64,000 nt of DNA from Miltoncostaea sp963823515. GTDB lineage: Bacteria > Actinomycetota > Thermoleophilia > Miltoncostaeales > Miltoncostaeaceae. Numbering within the stretch: position 1 is the first letter of the stretch; every line of letters begins with the position of its first letter. A program made the position numbers and the translations under genes. Of this stretch, positions 8,571 through 16,690 are shown piece by piece. Under the pieces are notes generated by a model. That model searched no databases. It saw only the letters and a program-made list of their open reading frames with translations, and had not been told where the DNA came from. The stretch is taken from contig CAWGMB010000001.1 in NCBI GenBank assembly GCA_963823515.1, forward strand, positions 1 to 64,000, in the 5' to 3' direction.

Positions 8571-11386
8571 AGGTCACCGCACATGCACCAGGGGGGGCAC
8601 GGGCTCGGGGTGGGCGGCGCCAGATCGCCGCGGCGCATGCCGGCCACGGCATCCCGCGCGGCCTCGACGGCCTCCTCGGTGATCTCCTGCCAGCGATCGG
8701 CCGTCACGGTCGCCACGGCGGGTGCGCCGGGCACGTCCTCGCGCACCGCGCCGGTCACCGTCGGCGTCAGGATGCCCATGTAGAGGCCACCGACGGCCTC
8801 GCCGGTGGTCAGCTCCGTGTTGCGGGCCATGCGGCCGTAGAGCGGCAGCTGGAGCCGCTTGGTGACATCGTCCCCCTTCGCGTCGAATTTCGCGCCGCTG
8901 CGCTTGTAGTCGACCACCAGCGCCACGTCGCCGGCGGGGGAGACGTCGAGCCGGTCGAGCTGGCCGGACAGGACGACCCCCCCGCCCACGATCACGGCGT
9001 CCTTCATCCGCTGCTCGAAGGCCGTCGGCACCAGGGACGACCCGAGCGCAGCCTCACGCCCGAGCATCGCCGCGAGGTGGCGCCGCAATCGTTCGACCGC
9101 TGCGTCGTACGCCGCGCCGCTCCCGGCCGGCCGGTTCCGGTCTGCGACATCCGCCATGGCGACGTCGAGAGCTGCTCGGTACCGGTCGATGGTGCGCGAC
9201 GTGCAGCCGCCCACGTCCTCGGCGCGCATGCGCTCGTAGGTGAGCTGGAGCGCCTCGTGGCCCAGGGTCCCCTCGAAGGCCGCGTCAACGGATTCCTCGA
9301 GCGGCCGGGGCGCGATCACGTTGGAGTGGAACCACCCGTAGGCGCATCCCAGGTACGACTCGATCTCGGTGACCCGTACCGTGATCCGGTCGTGGAAGGC
9401 GTCCGCCGGCACCCCCACCCGCCGCCGCCGCCGCCCTGCGGCGTCGGCGAGGGCCCCTGGGGCCACTGCCCCGGCGAGCGCGAGGGCCCGCAGCGCCTCC
9501 CGCGTGGTGCGTGCGCTCGCGACGTCGTCGGGCACCTCTCCGCGGGCGCCGGTCCGCCGGTCGAGCGCGTGCGGGTCGCGACCCGCGACTCTGCAGACCT
9601 CCATCCAGTAGGGGGACGGCGCGACCTCGCGACCGCTGTCGTCGACCATCCGGCGGACCAGCCGCAGCCCGGCGCTCGCTGCGTCGACCGCGTGGGCGAA
9701 GCGCAGCCGGCTCTCGGAGGTGCCTGGGGCGCGCGGCGGCAGCACGTCGGCGAGGGCGGCGCGCATGCCCGCGAGCAGAGGGTCGGCGGCGGGCCTGCCG
9801 GGGTAGCCCTCGCCGTCGACGCCGGCGATCACGACGACGTCGTAGAGCCCACCCCGGAGCGAGGTCAGGTCGTGGACGTCCAGCCCGCCGCCGGCGTCCT
9901 CGCGCGACAGGAAGGTCAGGTCGGCGACGATCGCGCCGAGCGCCCCGGGGGGCAGCGGCCCGCGCGCGGCGCCCGGGGCCTCTTCCGGGCCCGTGTCGTC
10001 GTCTCCATCGCCCAGCGCGCGCGCCACGCCGGCGAGCGCCGAGAGCGCCTCCCGATCACGGATGTCCGCGGGCGACGGGCTCTGCGTGTCGGTCGCGCGG
10101 CGCAGAGCGTCCCCGCCGATGTCCAGCAGCGCCGCGATCTGAGCGCGGGGGCCCTGGCGCGAGGCGGCGACCAGCCGCCGCGCCGGCGCGATCGCCGCGC
10201 CGGCCCACCGGGCCATCAGCTCGCCCCGCCCGCCGAGACGCGCACCGCGAGCGGCCGCCTCGAAGAGGTCCACCTCCGCGCCGCCGGCGCCGCTGTACGG
10301 CGTCCTCAGCCAGCCGAGCAGGTGATCGAGCGCCCCGGGGTCGTCGGGCTCCCGCTCGCCGAACTCGAGGAGGTGGATCAGCGCGAGGGCGAGGGGCGCC
10401 TCCAGCACGCGGACCCGGGATGCCCTTCGCGCCGGGATCTCCCAGTCGGCCAGGAGTCGGTCGAGTTCGTCGCGCACCTCGGCGAGCCGCGGCACCGCCA
10501 GGGCGATTCGCGTGAGGGGGATGCCCTGCGCAGCGGCGTCGAGGACCTCGTCCACCGCCGCTCGGAGCATGCCCGCGGTGCCTGCCGCTCCGATCAGTCG
10601 CAGGTCGAGTGCGTCCTCCATCGGGGGGCCGGCGTCGAAGATGCGCCGGGCGAGCGCCCGGGGACCGGATGCCGGCGCCGCGATCTCCTGTACGTCGAGA
10701 TCGCCCTCCCAGCGCCTCATCCGATCCCGGCGCGCCTCGAACACCGCCCGCCCGTCCGCGAAGGGCAGCACCACCTCGACCGGGGCCACTCGCGCGAGGG
10801 CGCGAAGCAGCTCCCACTGCCCCGGGACCAGGTCGTCGAAGCCGGCGACCGTGACCGGGGCGAACGCGTCGAGGCCGCCGGCCGCGGAGGCCGCCGCCCA
10901 GAGAGCGTCGCTCGGATGCGGAACGGCCTCGCAGGCGGCGCCGTAGATCTCGGCCAGGGCGGCCTCGAGGGCGCTGCCTGCCGCTCCGGTCACCCTCTCG
11001 GGCGGCACCCGCGCCTCGCCCAGCTCGCCGATCGCGCGCTCCAGCGCCGAGAGGAAGCCGGGGGCCTCGGCCGCTGCGCCGAAGGGCGCGAGGTCCGCGG
11101 CGCCGAGCACCTCCCGCAGCGCGAGCCGGACCTCGATACGCGCGACGGGCAGCGGGTCGGGTAGTCCGGCCGCTGCCGCCACGCGGCTGCGCAGCGCGGC
11201 GAAGGTCAGCGCCTCGCGGTCGAGCACCACGCCGCGCTCGGTCACCTCGTCGAGGAGGGCCGCCGCGGCCGCCTCGCGCGTCGGCACGATCAGCAGGCCT
11301 CCCCGCTCGCGCCAGGCCGACCGGCCGTGGTCGAGGGCGGCCGAGAGGGCGGGCGCACGAGTGAGCACCAGGGTCGCCGGAGGCAT
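8561..11386 (-). CDS. AddB-like exonuclease subunit (inactive helicase plus Fe-S nuclease)
   Basis: A 941-residue partner of the downstream helicase. The N-terminal two thirds are a diverged helicase fold without a recognisable Walker A (VPTREAAAAALL in its place), as in AddB. The C terminus is a PD-(D/E)XK nuclease with SGQLDRLDVSP and LVVDYKRSGAKF. A Cys in YLGCAYGWFHS and the terminal CPPWCMC form the expected iron-sulfur staple. Together the pair should resect double-strand breaks for RecA loading, as AddAB or mycobacterial AdnAB do. Transcription diverges from dinB. The ATG start has no ribosome binding site but has a TACCCT -10 six bases upstream. Confidence 0.88.
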   Translation of the reverse strand: MPPATLVLTRAPALSAALDHGRSAWRERGGLLIVPTREAAAAALLDEVTERGVVLDREALTFAALRSRVAAAAGLPDPLPVARIEVRLALREVLGAADLAPFGAAAEAPGFLSALERAIGELGEARVPPERVTGAAGSALEAALAEIYGAACEAVPHPSDALWAAASAAGGLDAFAPVTVAGFDDLVPGQWELLRALARVAPVEVVLPFADGRAVFEARRDRMRRWEGDLDVQEIAAPASGPRALARRIFDAGPPMEDALDLRLIGAAGTAGMLRAAVDEVLDAAAQGIPLTRIALAVPRLAEVRDELDRLLADWEIPARRASRVRVLEAPLALALIHLLEFGEREPDDPGALDHLLGWLRTPYSGAGGAEVDLFEAAARGARLGGRGELMARWAGAAIAPARRLVAASRQGPRAQIAALLDIGGDALRRATDTQSPSPADIRDREALSALAGVARALGDGDDDTGPEEAPGAARGPLPPGALGAIVADLTFLSREDAGGGLDVHDLTSLRGGLYDVVVIAGVDGEGYPGRPAADPLLAGMRAALADVLPPRAPGTSESRLRFAHAVDAASAGLRLVRRMVDDSGREVAPSPYWMEVCRVAGRDPHALDRRTGARGEVPDDVASARTTREALRALALAGAVAPGALADAAGRRRRRVGVPADAFHDRITVRVTEIESYLGCAYGWFHSNVIAPRPLEESVDAAFEGTLGHEALQLTYERMRAEDVGGCTSRTIDRYRAALDVAMADVADRNRPAGSGAAYDAAVERLRRHLAAMLGREAALGSSLVPTAFEQRMKDAVIVGGGVVLSGQLDRLDVSPAGDVALVVDYKRSGAKFDAKGDDVTKRLQLPLYGRMARNTELTTGEAVGGLYMGILTPTVTGAVREDVPGAPAVATVTADRWQEITEEAVEAARDAVAGMRRGDLAPPTPSPCPPWCMCGDLWR

Positions 11387-11392
11387 CCCGTG

Positions 11393-11398
11393 AGGGTA
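11393..11398 (-). promoter_or_regulatory. -10 box of the addB-like gene (leaderless)
   Basis: On the minus strand TACCCT ends six bases before the ATG at 11386. This spacing would put the transcript start on the start codon, which fits the missing ribosome binding site. Confidence 0.5.
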
Positions 11399-11420
11399 AC
11401 GGCACCGGGGGACGCCCCAG

Positions 11421-11450
11421 GCCCCCGGGCGGCGGACGCCGCCCGGGGGC
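11421..11450. repeat. Perfect 13-bp inverted repeat in the addB/dinB divergent promoter
   Basis: GCCCCCGGGCGGC and its exact reverse complement are separated by GGAC. The right arm overlaps where the -35 of dinB would fall, given its -10 candidate at 11456-11461. It does not resemble the actinobacterial LexA box. It could be an operator for an unknown repressor of both repair operons, or a hairpin. Confidence 0.6.
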
Positions 11451-11472
11451 GCGTATAGCGTCGACCGAGCAC

Positions 11473-12510
11473 GTGATCGCCCACCTCGACCTCGACGCCT
11501 TCTTCGCCGCCGTGGAGATGCACCGGCGCCCGGAGCTGCGCGGCCGCGCGGTGATCGTGGGCGGCGATCCGCAGGGTCGCGGGGTGGTGGCGACCGCCAA
11601 CTACGCGGCCCGGCGCTTCGGCATCCGCTCGGCGATGAGCGCCTCCGAGGCGCTGCGCCGGTGCCCCGAGGCCGTCTTCGTGCGTCCCGACATCGCCCAC
11701 TACCGCGAGTGGTCGCAGCGGGTCTGGGACCTGGTGCGCGAGATGTCGCCGGCCGTCGAGCAGCTCGGCATGGACGAGGGCTACCTCGAGCTGCCCGACG
11801 AGGGCGCCGAGGAGGCGGCGCACGCGGTGCGCCGGGCGGTCGCCGAGGGTGTGCGGCTGTCGTGCTCGCTCGGGGTGGCCACGTGCAAGGTCGTCGCCAA
11901 GGTCGCCTCCGACCGCGACAAGCCGGGCGGGGTGACGTTCGTGCCGCGCGGCGAGGAGGCGGCCTTCCTCGCGCCGCTGTCGCTGCGGGCGCTTCCGGGC
12001 GTGGGGCCGCGCACCGAGCAGCGGCTCGCGAGCGCCGGTCTCGCGACCATCGGCGACCTCGCGGCGCTCGACGACGAGGCCCTGCTCGCCCTCGCGCCCG
12101 GCCGCCACGGGGAGGATCTGCGCCGGCGCGCGCGCGGCATCGATCCCCGGCCGGTCGCCCCGGTGCCGGCCGAGCGCGTCTCGATCTCCTGCGAGCGCAC
12201 CTTCGAGCGCGACGTGGCCGACGCCGGCGAGCTGGAGGCCGTGGGGCGCGAGATGGCGGGACGGGTGGCGGCTCTCCTGCGCTCGCGCGAGCGGGCTGCG
12301 CGCACCGTGACGGTGAAGTTGCGCTACGCCGACTTCTCCACTGTCACCCGCGGGCAGACCGTCGGCGCCGCGACCGACGACGAGGACGTCATCTGGCGGA
12401 CGGCGCGGGCGCTCGTCTCGCGTGCGCTCCAAGAGCGCGACGGCGCGCTGCGCCTGATGGGGGTGGGGGTCTCGGGCCTCCGCTCGGAGCGCCAGCTGAC
12501 CCTCTTCTGA
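11473..12510 (+). CDS. dinB: DNA polymerase IV (Y-family translesion polymerase)
   Basis: A 345-residue Y-family polymerase. The first catalytic motif HLDLDAFFAAVE begins at residue 4, and the second, SPAVEQLGMDEGYLEL, carries the Asp-Glu pair (in the usual form this reads S-x-DE). The steric-gate Phe-Phe region, the helix-hairpin-helix LPGVGPRTEQRL and a little-finger domain with the YADFST motif all follow. A beta-clamp-binding type tail (QLTLF) closes the protein. It starts at GTG with a TAGCGT box 11 bases upstream and no ribosome binding site. It is divergent from the resection nuclease operon, forming a DNA-damage gene pair. Confidence 0.95.
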   Translation: MIAHLDLDAFFAAVEMHRRPELRGRAVIVGGDPQGRGVVATANYAARRFGIRSAMSASEALRRCPEAVFVRPDIAHYREWSQRVWDLVREMSPAVEQLGMDEGYLELPDEGAEEAAHAVRRAVAEGVRLSCSLGVATCKVVAKVASDRDKPGGVTFVPRGEEAAFLAPLSLRALPGVGPRTEQRLASAGLATIGDLAALDDEALLALAPGRHGEDLRRRARGIDPRPVAPVPAERVSISCERTFERDVADAGELEAVGREMAGRVAALLRSRERAARTVTVKLRYADFSTVTRGQTVGAATDDEDVIWRTARALVSRALQERDGALRLMGVGVSGLRSERQLTLF

Positions 12511-12542
12511 CCGATGTCAGGGGCGCCGCGGGCCGCGGCTGC

Positions 12543-12548
12543 TAGCGT
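12543..12548 (+). promoter_or_regulatory. -10 candidate of the MauE-thioredoxin gene
   Basis: TAGCGT ends nine bases before the GTG at 12558, with no ribosome binding site between them. This suggests an mRNA with little or no leader. Confidence 0.4.
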
Positions 12549-12557
12549 CGCGCCGCA

Positions 12558-13430
12558 GTGGACCTGACGCTCCGGATCATCCTCGCGGCCGTGCTGGTGA
12601 CGGCCGCGGCGACCAAGCTGCGCGACCCGCGCGCCCTGGGCGCGGCGGTCGGCGAGCACGGGATCCCGGCGCCCCTGAGGGGGGCCGCGGCGGCGGGTCT
12701 CGTCGCCGCCGAGCTCGGCCTCGCCGTGCTGCTGCTGGTGCCCGCCACCGCGCGCGTGGCGGGGGTGGGCACGGCCGCGCTCGGGCTGGTCTTCGCGGCG
12801 TCGCTCGGGGCGATGCGGCTGCGCGGCCGGCGACGCGCGCCCTGCGGCTGCTTCGGGGGCTCGCGCGAGCGTCCGCTCGGCCTGCTGGTGCTGCGCGCGC
12901 TGGCGCTGTCGGCCGCGGGAATCCTGGTGGCGACGTCCGTGGCCGACCGTCCGGCGCCCTCGTCCGGCGCCCTCGTCGCGGCGGCGCTCGCCGCGCTGGC
13001 CCTCGCGGTGGCGGTCCTGGTGGTGCTCGTGCTGGCGCTCTACCGCCAGGTGGGCGTGCTCGAGGGCCGTCTCGGCCCGCGCACGGCGCTGGAGCTGGCC
13101 GAGGAGGGGCCGCCGCTCGGCCGCCCGGCTCCCGCGCTGGCGGCCCTGGCGCGCCGCGGCCCCGAGCTCGTCGCCTTCTCGTCGCCCGGCTGCCGCCTCT
13201 GCTCGGAGCTCGCACCGGCTCTCGACGTCCTGGAGCGGGAAGGGCTGCCGGTGCGCAGGGTGAAGGAGGACGTGGACACGGAGATATTCTCCGACTTCCG
13301 CGTGCCCGGGACGCCCTTCGTGGTCTACGTGGCCGACGGGCTCGTGGCCGCGAAGGGGCTGGTCAACACGCTGGAGCAGATCGAGGAGCTGGTGGAGATG
13401 GGCGATGGGAGGGTCCGTGCCGCGGCCTGA
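12558..13430 (+). CDS. MauE/DoxX-type membrane protein fused to a thioredoxin-like domain
   Basis: A 290-residue membrane protein. The N-terminal half has about four helices and the motif APCGCFGG, typical of the MauE-like redox-associated membrane family. The C-terminal third is a thioredoxin fold with SSPGCRLCSEL (CxxC) and the cis-Pro segment VPGTPFVVY. In methylamine utilisation operons MauE and the thioredoxin-like MauD help form the many disulfides of the exported light chain; here both functions sit in one protein. Its end overlaps the next gene, a Cys-rich Tat-exported protein, which is the likely substrate. Confidence 0.82.
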   Translation: MDLTLRIILAAVLVTAAATKLRDPRALGAAVGEHGIPAPLRGAAAAGLVAAELGLAVLLLVPATARVAGVGTAALGLVFAASLGAMRLRGRRRAPCGCFGGSRERPLGLLVLRALALSAAGILVATSVADRPAPSSGALVAAALAALALAVAVLVVLVLALYRQVGVLEGRLGPRTALELAEEGPPLGRPAPALAALARRGPELVAFSSPGCRLCSELAPALDVLEREGLPVRRVKEDVDTEIFSDFRVPGTPFVVYVADGLVAAKGLVNTLEQIEELVEMGDGRVRAAA

Positions 13431-14034
13431 CGAGTCGGTCGACCGCGCGGCGCGCGGCCTCTCGCACCGCCTCGCCACCCGGGCGACGCGCCGGGGCTTC
13501 CTGGCCGCGGTGGCCGGCGGGGCGTTCGCGCTGATGGGCGCCCGCCCCTCCGAGGCCGCGCGCGCCCCCCTGCGCGGCACCGATCGCACCCGCGACGGCT
13601 GGTTCGGCTTCTGCGGGCACACCTGGACCACCGGCTCCTGCCCGAGCCCCTACAACCTGCCGCGGATCGACACGCGCGGCTTCCCGGTCCGCCCCTCCGA
13701 CGGCCGCCCGGTGGACAACCTCGGGCGGGTGGTCGACGCCTTCGGCGCGCCGGTTGACGCGGCGGGCGCCCCGCTCCTCGCCCCCGACGGCTCGCCGCTG
13801 CCGCGCGCGCCGCGCACCCGCATCTGCGAGGACTGGGTCCCCGAGCGCCACGGCGTGGAGACGGTCGTGCAGGGGGCCTGGTACCGCTGCTGCAGCAATC
13901 AGATCCGCAAGCTGACCGACTGCTGCTCCACCAGCCGGGTGCGCATCAACGGCGACGCCTCGCTGGTGGGCTACTGCCGCCCCGGCCGCCGCGTCTTCTG
14001 CGTCATGTACGTGGACACCGGTGTGCCGTGCTGA
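13405..14034 (+). CDS. Tat-exported Cys-rich protein resembling methylamine dehydrogenase light chain
   Basis: A 209-residue protein with a Tat-type signal (TRRGFLAAVAGGAF, about residues 28-41) and ten Cys in the mature part (70, 79, 141, 162, 163, 173, 174, 191, 199, 209). The order AWYRCC, TDCCSTS, VFCVMY resembles the MauA segments SWVASC, RDCCGY, IIWCFG. The first TTQ-forming Trp has a counterpart (Trp159), but the second is Phe198, so a normal tryptophan tryptophylquinone could not form. The ATG at 13405 follows GGTGGAG and overlaps the MauE-like gene by 26 bp; a GTG at 13417 is an alternative. Family assignment is from motif memory and tentative. Confidence 0.65.
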   Translation: MGGSVPRPDESVDRAARGLSHRLATRATRRGFLAAVAGGAFALMGARPSEAARAPLRGTDRTRDGWFGFCGHTWTTGSCPSPYNLPRIDTRGFPVRPSDGRPVDNLGRVVDAFGAPVDAAGAPLLAPDGSPLPRAPRTRICEDWVPERHGVETVVQGAWYRCCSNQIRKLTDCCSTSRVRINGDASLVGYCRPGRRVFCVMYVDTGVPC

Positions 14035-14096
14035 CCGAGCTCGCCATCGTGACGACCGCCCTCATCGCGGGGGTCTCGGGAGCGTGGTCCCCGTGA
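14028..14096 (+). CDS. Possible 22-residue hydrophobic peptide between module genes
   Basis: GTG at 14028 overlaps the preceding stop (GTGCTGA) and opens a 22-codon frame, MLTELAIVTTALIAGVSGAW followed by SP. Its TGA overlaps the TGAGGG that serves as ribosome binding site for the next gene at 14106, and it is in the same frame as that gene. It could be a small membrane peptide or merely a coupling device. Without comparative data it is weak. Confidence 0.3.
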   Translation: MLTELAIVTTALIAGVSGAWSP

Positions 14097-14105
14097 GGGT
14101 TCTCC

Positions 14106-15407
14106 ATGGTCGAGACCCTCACTCCCGCCGTGTGCGGGAGCCGTCAGCGGTACCGCGTCGCCCTCGCCCTCTTCGCCCTGGGGGCGATCCTCGCCGCAGG
14201 CGTCCTCGGGGCGGTGCTGGGCCTCGCGGGCTCGGCGCTCGACACGACCTGGGCGCTCTCCGCGGTGGGCGCGCTCGCGCTGCTGGCGGCCGCTCGTGAG
14301 GCCGGCCTCGTGCGGATCCCCGTGCCCGAGCTGCGCCGCCAGGTGCCCGAGCGCTGGCGGCGCGAGTGGCCGCTGGCCGGGTGGAGCTTCGGCTACGGCG
14401 CGGGCCTCGGTGTCGGCGTGCTCACCCACCAGGCCGTCTGGACGTTCTGGGTCGCCGCAGCGGGAGCGCTCGCGCTCGGCGACCCGGCCGTCTCCGCGCT
14501 CTGCCTCGCCCCGTTCGGACTGGGGCGCGCGCTGATGGTCGCCCTGCCCGCCCGCGGCGGCCGCGACGCCGCTCAGGCCGTCGGACGGATGATCCGGAGG
14601 CGCTCCGTGCTGCGCCCCGTCAATGTCGTGGCCCTGCTGTTCGCGGGGATCGTGCTCGCCGCGACGCCCGCGCTGGCCGCCGGCGTGAGCGGACGCTACG
14701 ACCCCGCCGCCTCCGGGCGCGTGCTGGCCGTCACGGCGGCCGACGCCGCGGGTGAGTCCGTCATCGTCCGGCCCGCGCTCTCGCCCGCCGTGCGCTACGC
14801 CGGTGGGCGCTCGCCGGCCCTCGACGGCGACCTGCTCGCGTACGCGGACGACGCCGGCGTCCGCATCCTGCGCTGGCGCACCGGCGAGGAGGTGGCCCGC
14901 CTCGGCGGAGCCCTCACCAAGCCCGCCCTCGACTATCCCCTGGTCGCCTACATCCGCGCCGTCCGCGGCGGGGAGCGCCTGGAGCTGCGCAACCTGGCGA
15001 CCGGCGCCCTGCGCGTCGTCGCCAGGGGCGGCCGCGCGGTCGACATCGGCCGGCCGGCCCTGCGCGGGGGGCTGATCGCGTGGCATGTGGCCGCCGGCCG
15101 CCGATCGCAGATCCGGCTCGGCCCGGCCAACGGATCGCGCCCGGCGCGGGTGGTCGCCTCGTCGGTCACGGGCCTGCAGATCAACCCGTCCCTGGCCTAC
15201 GGCCGCATCCTCTGGGTGGAGCAGGTGGCGTCGGTGTCGGCGCTCCGCATCCGCAGCGTCCGCGGCGGCCGGGTGCGCACGCTGACGACCTTGAGGGGGC
15301 CGAACCGGATCCTCTGGAGCACCGCGCTCGGCCTCCGGAAGGCCTATGCCACCCGCTGGAACCCGGTCAACGGCCGGGGGGAGATCATCTCCCGGCGCTG
15401 GCGCTGA
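14106..15407 (+). CDS. Membrane protein with C-terminal beta-propeller-like domain
   Basis: A 433-residue protein. Residues about 15-190 contain several hydrophobic helices, including GWSFGYGAGLGVGVLTH and a last one ending in LLFAGIVLAATPALAAG. The remaining 240 residues are short beta-strand repeats with a propeller rhythm (LDGDLLAYADDAGVRIL, LRGGLIAWHVAAGRRSQI, AYGRILWVEQVAS). I do not recognise a named family. Methylamine dehydrogenase heavy chain is also a propeller, which makes the position next to a MauA-like gene suggestive. TGAGGG six bases before the ATG supports the start. Confidence 0.65.
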   Translation: MVETLTPAVCGSRQRYRVALALFALGAILAAGVLGAVLGLAGSALDTTWALSAVGALALLAAAREAGLVRIPVPELRRQVPERWRREWPLAGWSFGYGAGLGVGVLTHQAVWTFWVAAAGALALGDPAVSALCLAPFGLGRALMVALPARGGRDAAQAVGRMIRRRSVLRPVNVVALLFAGIVLAATPALAAGVSGRYDPAASGRVLAVTAADAAGESVIVRPALSPAVRYAGGRSPALDGDLLAYADDAGVRILRWRTGEEVARLGGALTKPALDYPLVAYIRAVRGGERLELRNLATGALRVVARGGRAVDIGRPALRGGLIAWHVAAGRRSQIRLGPANGSRPARVVASSVTGLQINPSLAYGRILWVEQVASVSALRIRSVRGGRVRTLTTLRGPNRILWSTALGLRKAYATRWNPVNGRGEIISRRWR

Positions 15408-15422
15408 GCGCCGCCGGGCCCC

Positions 15423-16637
15423 TCAGGCGAGGACGGTTGACAGGCGCTGCTCGTGCCTCTCGTCGGCCGAGGCGCCTGGGATCGGCGGGGCGGCGTCGGA
15501 CGGGCCCACCAGGTCCTGCAGCGTGTCGGTGATCACCACGTCCTGCGCCTCGAAGAGGTCGAGCTCGAAGGGCGTCAGCGGGGCGCCCCCCTCGTCGTGG
15601 GTCACGCGCACCGTCGGCCGGGTGACGTGGTCGCGGCTCACCCCCGCGACGATCCCGCGCCGGCCGTCGCTGAGCTGCACGGCCACGCCCTCCGGATAGG
15701 GGGCGACCGTCTCCTTGAACACCTGCACGAGCTCCAGCGGGAAGGCCGTGCCGGCGAGGCTCATGATCAGCTCCCACGCCTCGTGGGTGGGGCGCCGCGC
15801 CTGGTAGACGCGCATCGACGAGACGGCGTCGTACACGTCGGCGATGCCGGCGATCTGCGCGTGCGGGTGCAGGTCGTCGGAGCGTCCGTACGGGTACCCC
15901 CGCCCGTCCAGGCGTTCGTGGTGGCCGATCACGGCGACCTTCGACAACGACGAGAAGGTCCCGTTCTCGATCAGGTCGAGGCCCGCCTTCGGGTGCTCCC
16001 GCACGAGCTCCATCTCGTCCGCGGTGAGGCGCCCGGGTTTGCGGAGGATCTCCGCCGGGATCAGGATCTTGCCCAGGTCGTGGAGCAGCAGGCCGGTTCC
16101 CAGCTTCTCCAGGCGCTTGTCGATGCCCCCGCGACGGATCTCGCCGCGGCCGTCGCGCCAGCCATGGCGGCGCAGCACCTCGTCGCCGATCATGAGGCCG
16201 AGCACGCACACGTTGAGCGAGTGGCCGAGCGTATGGGCGTCGAACGCGTTCAGATCGATCAGCGACGAGACGGCCTCCTTGCGCGAGCCGAGATCGCGCA
16301 GGATCGCCTTCACGACCGCGTCGAGCTTCTCGATCTGCTCGGCGGGGATCCGGGTGGACGTCCCCGTGGTCGCGACCAGCGTGAACGTGTCCTCGAGCGA
16401 GCGCATCGCGCGATCGCGCACCTGGGCCGATATCGGCTCGACCGGCGTGATGCCCTCGGAGAGCGTGTCGTCCACGTAGACGGCGAACACGCCGGCGCGC
16501 TCGAGGCCGGCGCGCACCTGTTGGGTGATCACCGCGCCGGGCTGGAGGAGCGGCAGCCGGACGCCGGCGGAACACGAGAAGACCGGACGGCCCAGGCGCA
16601 TTCCCGGCCGCAGGCGGGAGACGGCGATGATTCGCAC
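15423..16637 (-). CDS. HD-GYP domain phosphodiesterase (first of a tandem pair)
   Basis: A 404-residue soluble protein with an HD-GYP domain, a family that hydrolyses cyclic di-GMP or related cyclic dinucleotides. LLLHDLGKILIP carries the HD pair and GHHERLDGRGYPYG the GYP signature, both intact. About 150 N-terminal residues (starting RIIAVSRLRPGMRLG) form the DUF3391-like or PilZ-like region common in front of this domain. The start GTG at 16637 is set by alignment with the paralogue upstream; no ribosome binding site is evident. It converges with the propeller gene. Confidence 0.88.
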   Translation of the reverse strand: MRIIAVSRLRPGMRLGRPVFSCSAGVRLPLLQPGAVITQQVRAGLERAGVFAVYVDDTLSEGITPVEPISAQVRDRAMRSLEDTFTLVATTGTSTRIPAEQIEKLDAVVKAILRDLGSRKEAVSSLIDLNAFDAHTLGHSLNVCVLGLMIGDEVLRRHGWRDGRGEIRRGGIDKRLEKLGTGLLLHDLGKILIPAEILRKPGRLTADEMELVREHPKAGLDLIENGTFSSLSKVAVIGHHERLDGRGYPYGRSDDLHPHAQIAGIADVYDAVSSMRVYQARRPTHEAWELIMSLAGTAFPLELVQVFKETVAPYPEGVAVQLSDGRRGIVAGVSRDHVTRPTVRVTHDEGGAPLTPFELDLFEAQDVVITDTLQDLVGPSDAAPPIPGASADERHEQRLSTVLA

Positions 16638-16690
16638 ACAACTGGAGTCGGCACCGCGTGCGCGTTTCTTGATGCCGCCGGGCGCGAGAC

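Noticed and set aside
4876..8652. A 1258-codon open frame antisense or shifted to the helicase gene
   Set aside because: It is a high-GC shadow of the real helicase gene, rich in Arg/Gly/Pro with no domain; the true frame has intact helicase and nuclease motifs.
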